From JAJKJG01 sp036556825 (lineage in GTDB: Bacteria; Pseudomonadota; Alphaproteobacteria; Rhizobiales; Beijerinckiaceae), in the NCBI GenBank assembly GCA_036556825.1, contig DATBIR010000147.1:7720-71719 (forward strand): DNA of 64,000 nucleotides, written 5' to 3'. The position numbers were made by a program, and so were the translations under genes. The first letter of the stretch is position 1. Each line of letters opens with the position of its first letter. Positions 62,586-64,000 of the stretch are shown in pieces. The notes under the pieces are model-generated. The model did no database searches, was not told the origin of the DNA, and worked only from the letters and a program-made list of their open reading frames with translations.

Positions 62586-64000
62586 ATGGATATCTCGCGC
62601 CGCGCCTTCCTCAAAGCCCAGGCGGCGAGCGCCGCCGCTGCCGCCGCCAACGTCCCGTTGCCGGCGGAGGCCCAGAACCTTCCGGCCGGAGAAGAGATCC
62701 GGCTGCAATGGTCCAAGGCGCCCTGCCGCTTCTGCGGCACCGGCTGCGGCGTCATGGTCGGTGTGAAGGACGGCCGCGTGGTCGCGACGCATGGCGACAT
62801 GAAGGCGGAGGTCAATCGCGGCCTCAACTGCGTCAAGGGTTATTTCCTGTCCAAGATCATGTACGGCGCCGACCGGCTGACCCAGCCGCTGATGCGCATG
62901 CGTGGGGACGCGTTCGCCAAGGACGGCCAGTTCCAGCCCGTCTCATGGGACCGCGCCTTCGACGAGATGGCGCGGCAGTTCAAGCGTGTGCTGAAGGAGA
63001 AGGGACCGGACGCGGTCGGCATGTTCGGCTCCGGGCAATGGACGATCTGGGAGGGTTACGCGGCATCGAAGCTGATGCGCGCGGGGTTTCGCACCAACAA
63101 TCTCGACCCGAATGCGCGCCATTGCATGGCGTCTGCGGCCGTGACCTTCATCCGCACCTTCGGCATGGACGAGCCGATGGGCTGCTATGACGATTTCGAG
63201 CATGCCGACGCCTTCGTGCTGTGGGGCTCGAACATGGCCGAGATGCACCCGATCCTGTGGACGCGGGTGACCGACCGTCGACTCAGCGCCGAGCATGTCA
63301 AGATCGCCACGCTGTCCACCTACGAGCACCGCACCACCGACCTGTCCGACATCCCCGTCATCTTCAAGCCGGGGACGGATCTCGCCATTCTCAACTACAT
63401 CGCCAATTACCTGATCCAGAACGGCGCGGTGAAACGCGACTTCGTCGAGAAGCACTGCAACATCCGCATGGCCAACACCGACATCGGTTACGGCCTGCGG
63501 CCCGAGCACGTGCTCGAGCAGCGCGCCCAGCATGCCAACGACGCGCAGGTGTCAAATCCGTCGAACTTCGATGCCTACGCCAGGCTGATGAGCGAATACA
63601 CGGCCGACAAGGTGTCGGAGCTGTCGGGCGTGTCGAAGGAAAAGCTCGAGGCGCTGGCGAAACTCTATGCCGATCCGAAGACCAAGGTCACGTCGCTGTG
63701 GACCATGGGCTTCAACCAGCATGTCCGCGGCGTGTGGGCCAATCACATGGTCTACAACCTGCATCTTCTCACGGGCAAGATCTCCGAGCCGGGCAACAGC
63801 CCGTTCTCGCTGACCGGACAGCCGTCCGCCTGCGGCACGGCGCGCGAGGTCGGCACCTTCTCGCACCGGCTGCCGGCCGACATGCAGGTTGCCAATCCCG
63901 AGCACCGCAAGCATGCGGAGCACATCTGGAAGCTGCCCGAGGGGCTCCTGTCGGGCAAGGTCGGCTATCACGCCGTGCAGCAGGACCGCATGCTCAAGGA
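62586..64000 (+). CDS. napA: periplasmic nitrate reductase catalytic subunit NapA (partial)
   Basis: The first 471 residues of about 830; the 3' end is beyond the window. A twin-arginine signal (SRRAFLK at 4-10) is followed by the 4Fe-4S site Cys47, Cys50, Cys54 and Cys82, and the molybdenum ligand Cys180 in NARHCMASA. It reduces nitrate to nitrite in the periplasm using electrons from NapC/NapB, whose genes (napB, napC) are expected downstream. It starts 5 bp after napD. Confidence 0.95.
   Translation, partial: MDISRRAFLKAQAASAAAAAANVPLPAEAQNLPAGEEIRLQWSKAPCRFCGTGCGVMVGVKDGRVVATHGDMKAEVNRGLNCVKGYFLSKIMYGADRLTQPLMRMRGDAFAKDGQFQPVSWDRAFDEMARQFKRVLKEKGPDAVGMFGSGQWTIWEGYAASKLMRAGFRTNNLDPNARHCMASAAVTFIRTFGMDEPMGCYDDFEHADAFVLWGSNMAEMHPILWTRVTDRRLSAEHVKIATLSTYEHRTTDLSDIPVIFKPGTDLAILNYIANYLIQNGAVKRDFVEKHCNIRMANTDIGYGLRPEHVLEQRAQHANDAQVSNPSNFDAYARLMSEYTADKVSELSGVSKEKLEALAKLYADPKTKVTSLWTMGFNQHVRGVWANHMVYNLHLLTGKISEPGNSPFSLTGQPSACGTAREVGTFSHRLPADMQVANPEHRKHAEHIWKLPEGLLSGKVGYHAVQQDRMLK

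Overview
The window is GC-rich, densely coded chromosomal DNA from an alphaproteobacterium, most likely of the order Hyphomicrobiales (Rhizobiales). The reasons are gene content and order: rnpB immediately before mraZ and a full division/cell-wall (dcw) cluster; FtsZ with a very long proline/alanine-rich linker; an ArsR-methyltransferase/metF/metH operon; a TPP-riboswitch-led thiO-thiS-thiG-thiE operon; and a periplasmic nitrate reductase operon with an FNR/FixK-type box. No rRNA, tRNA, CRISPR array, prophage or transposase gene was seen. The assignment to order is inference; genus cannot be given.

Layout. 1-5.8 kb: a secreted PRC-barrel protein, then an envelope-glycan group: an OpgC-type acyltransferase overlapping a secreted SGNH hydrolase, and a polysaccharide flippase coupled to a GNAT/BcsL-like protein. 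5.8-9.5 kb: trmO, AMP nucleosidase, a B3/B4-domain protein and an EamA transporter. 9.6-15.4 kb: methionine/one-carbon operon (SahR-like regulator, metF, metH) behind a 20-bp perfect palindrome. 15.5-18.2 kb (minus strand): thiamine operon thiO-thiS-thiG-thiE with a TPP riboswitch. 18.2-24.7 kb (minus strand): TerC-CBS membrane protein, a MacAB-type ABC efflux operon whose adaptor carries an unusual helical insertion, an AmpD/AmiD-like amidase and a glycine-zipper lipoprotein.

24.9-51.2 kb: RNase P RNA, then the dcw cluster in order mraZ, rsmH, ftsL, ftsI, murE, murF, mraY, murD, ftsW, murG, murC, murB, ddlB, ftsQ, ftsA, ftsZ, followed by lpxC, bamD, recN and ligA. Most of these genes overlap by one to four bases, so translation is probably coupled. 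The cluster makes the UDP-MurNAc-pentapeptide precursor and lipid II and assembles the divisome; lpxC and bamD add lipid A synthesis and outer-membrane protein assembly. Three TCCC repeats at 10-bp spacing overlap the predicted mraZ promoter and look like an MraZ operator.

51.2-61.8 kb: mixed housekeeping and accessory genes: azlCD, aminopeptidase P, a 40-codon gene lying antisense inside the prmA 3' end, prmA, an HMCES/YedK protein, an ETHE1-rhodanese fusion next to a 1-Cys peroxiredoxin, a YbaK-type deacylase, an FlK-like thioesterase, a DUF3574 protein and several unknown small proteins. A 108-bp palindromic intergenic repeat lies at 55.9 kb. 61.8-64.0 kb: napE-napD-napA, with napA cut by the window edge.

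No clearly new multi-gene system was found. The most promising leads are the overlapping acyltransferase/SGNH pair, the MacA-like adaptor with a Spy/CpxP-like insertion, the SahR-like operator, and the prmA/small-gene antisense overlap.
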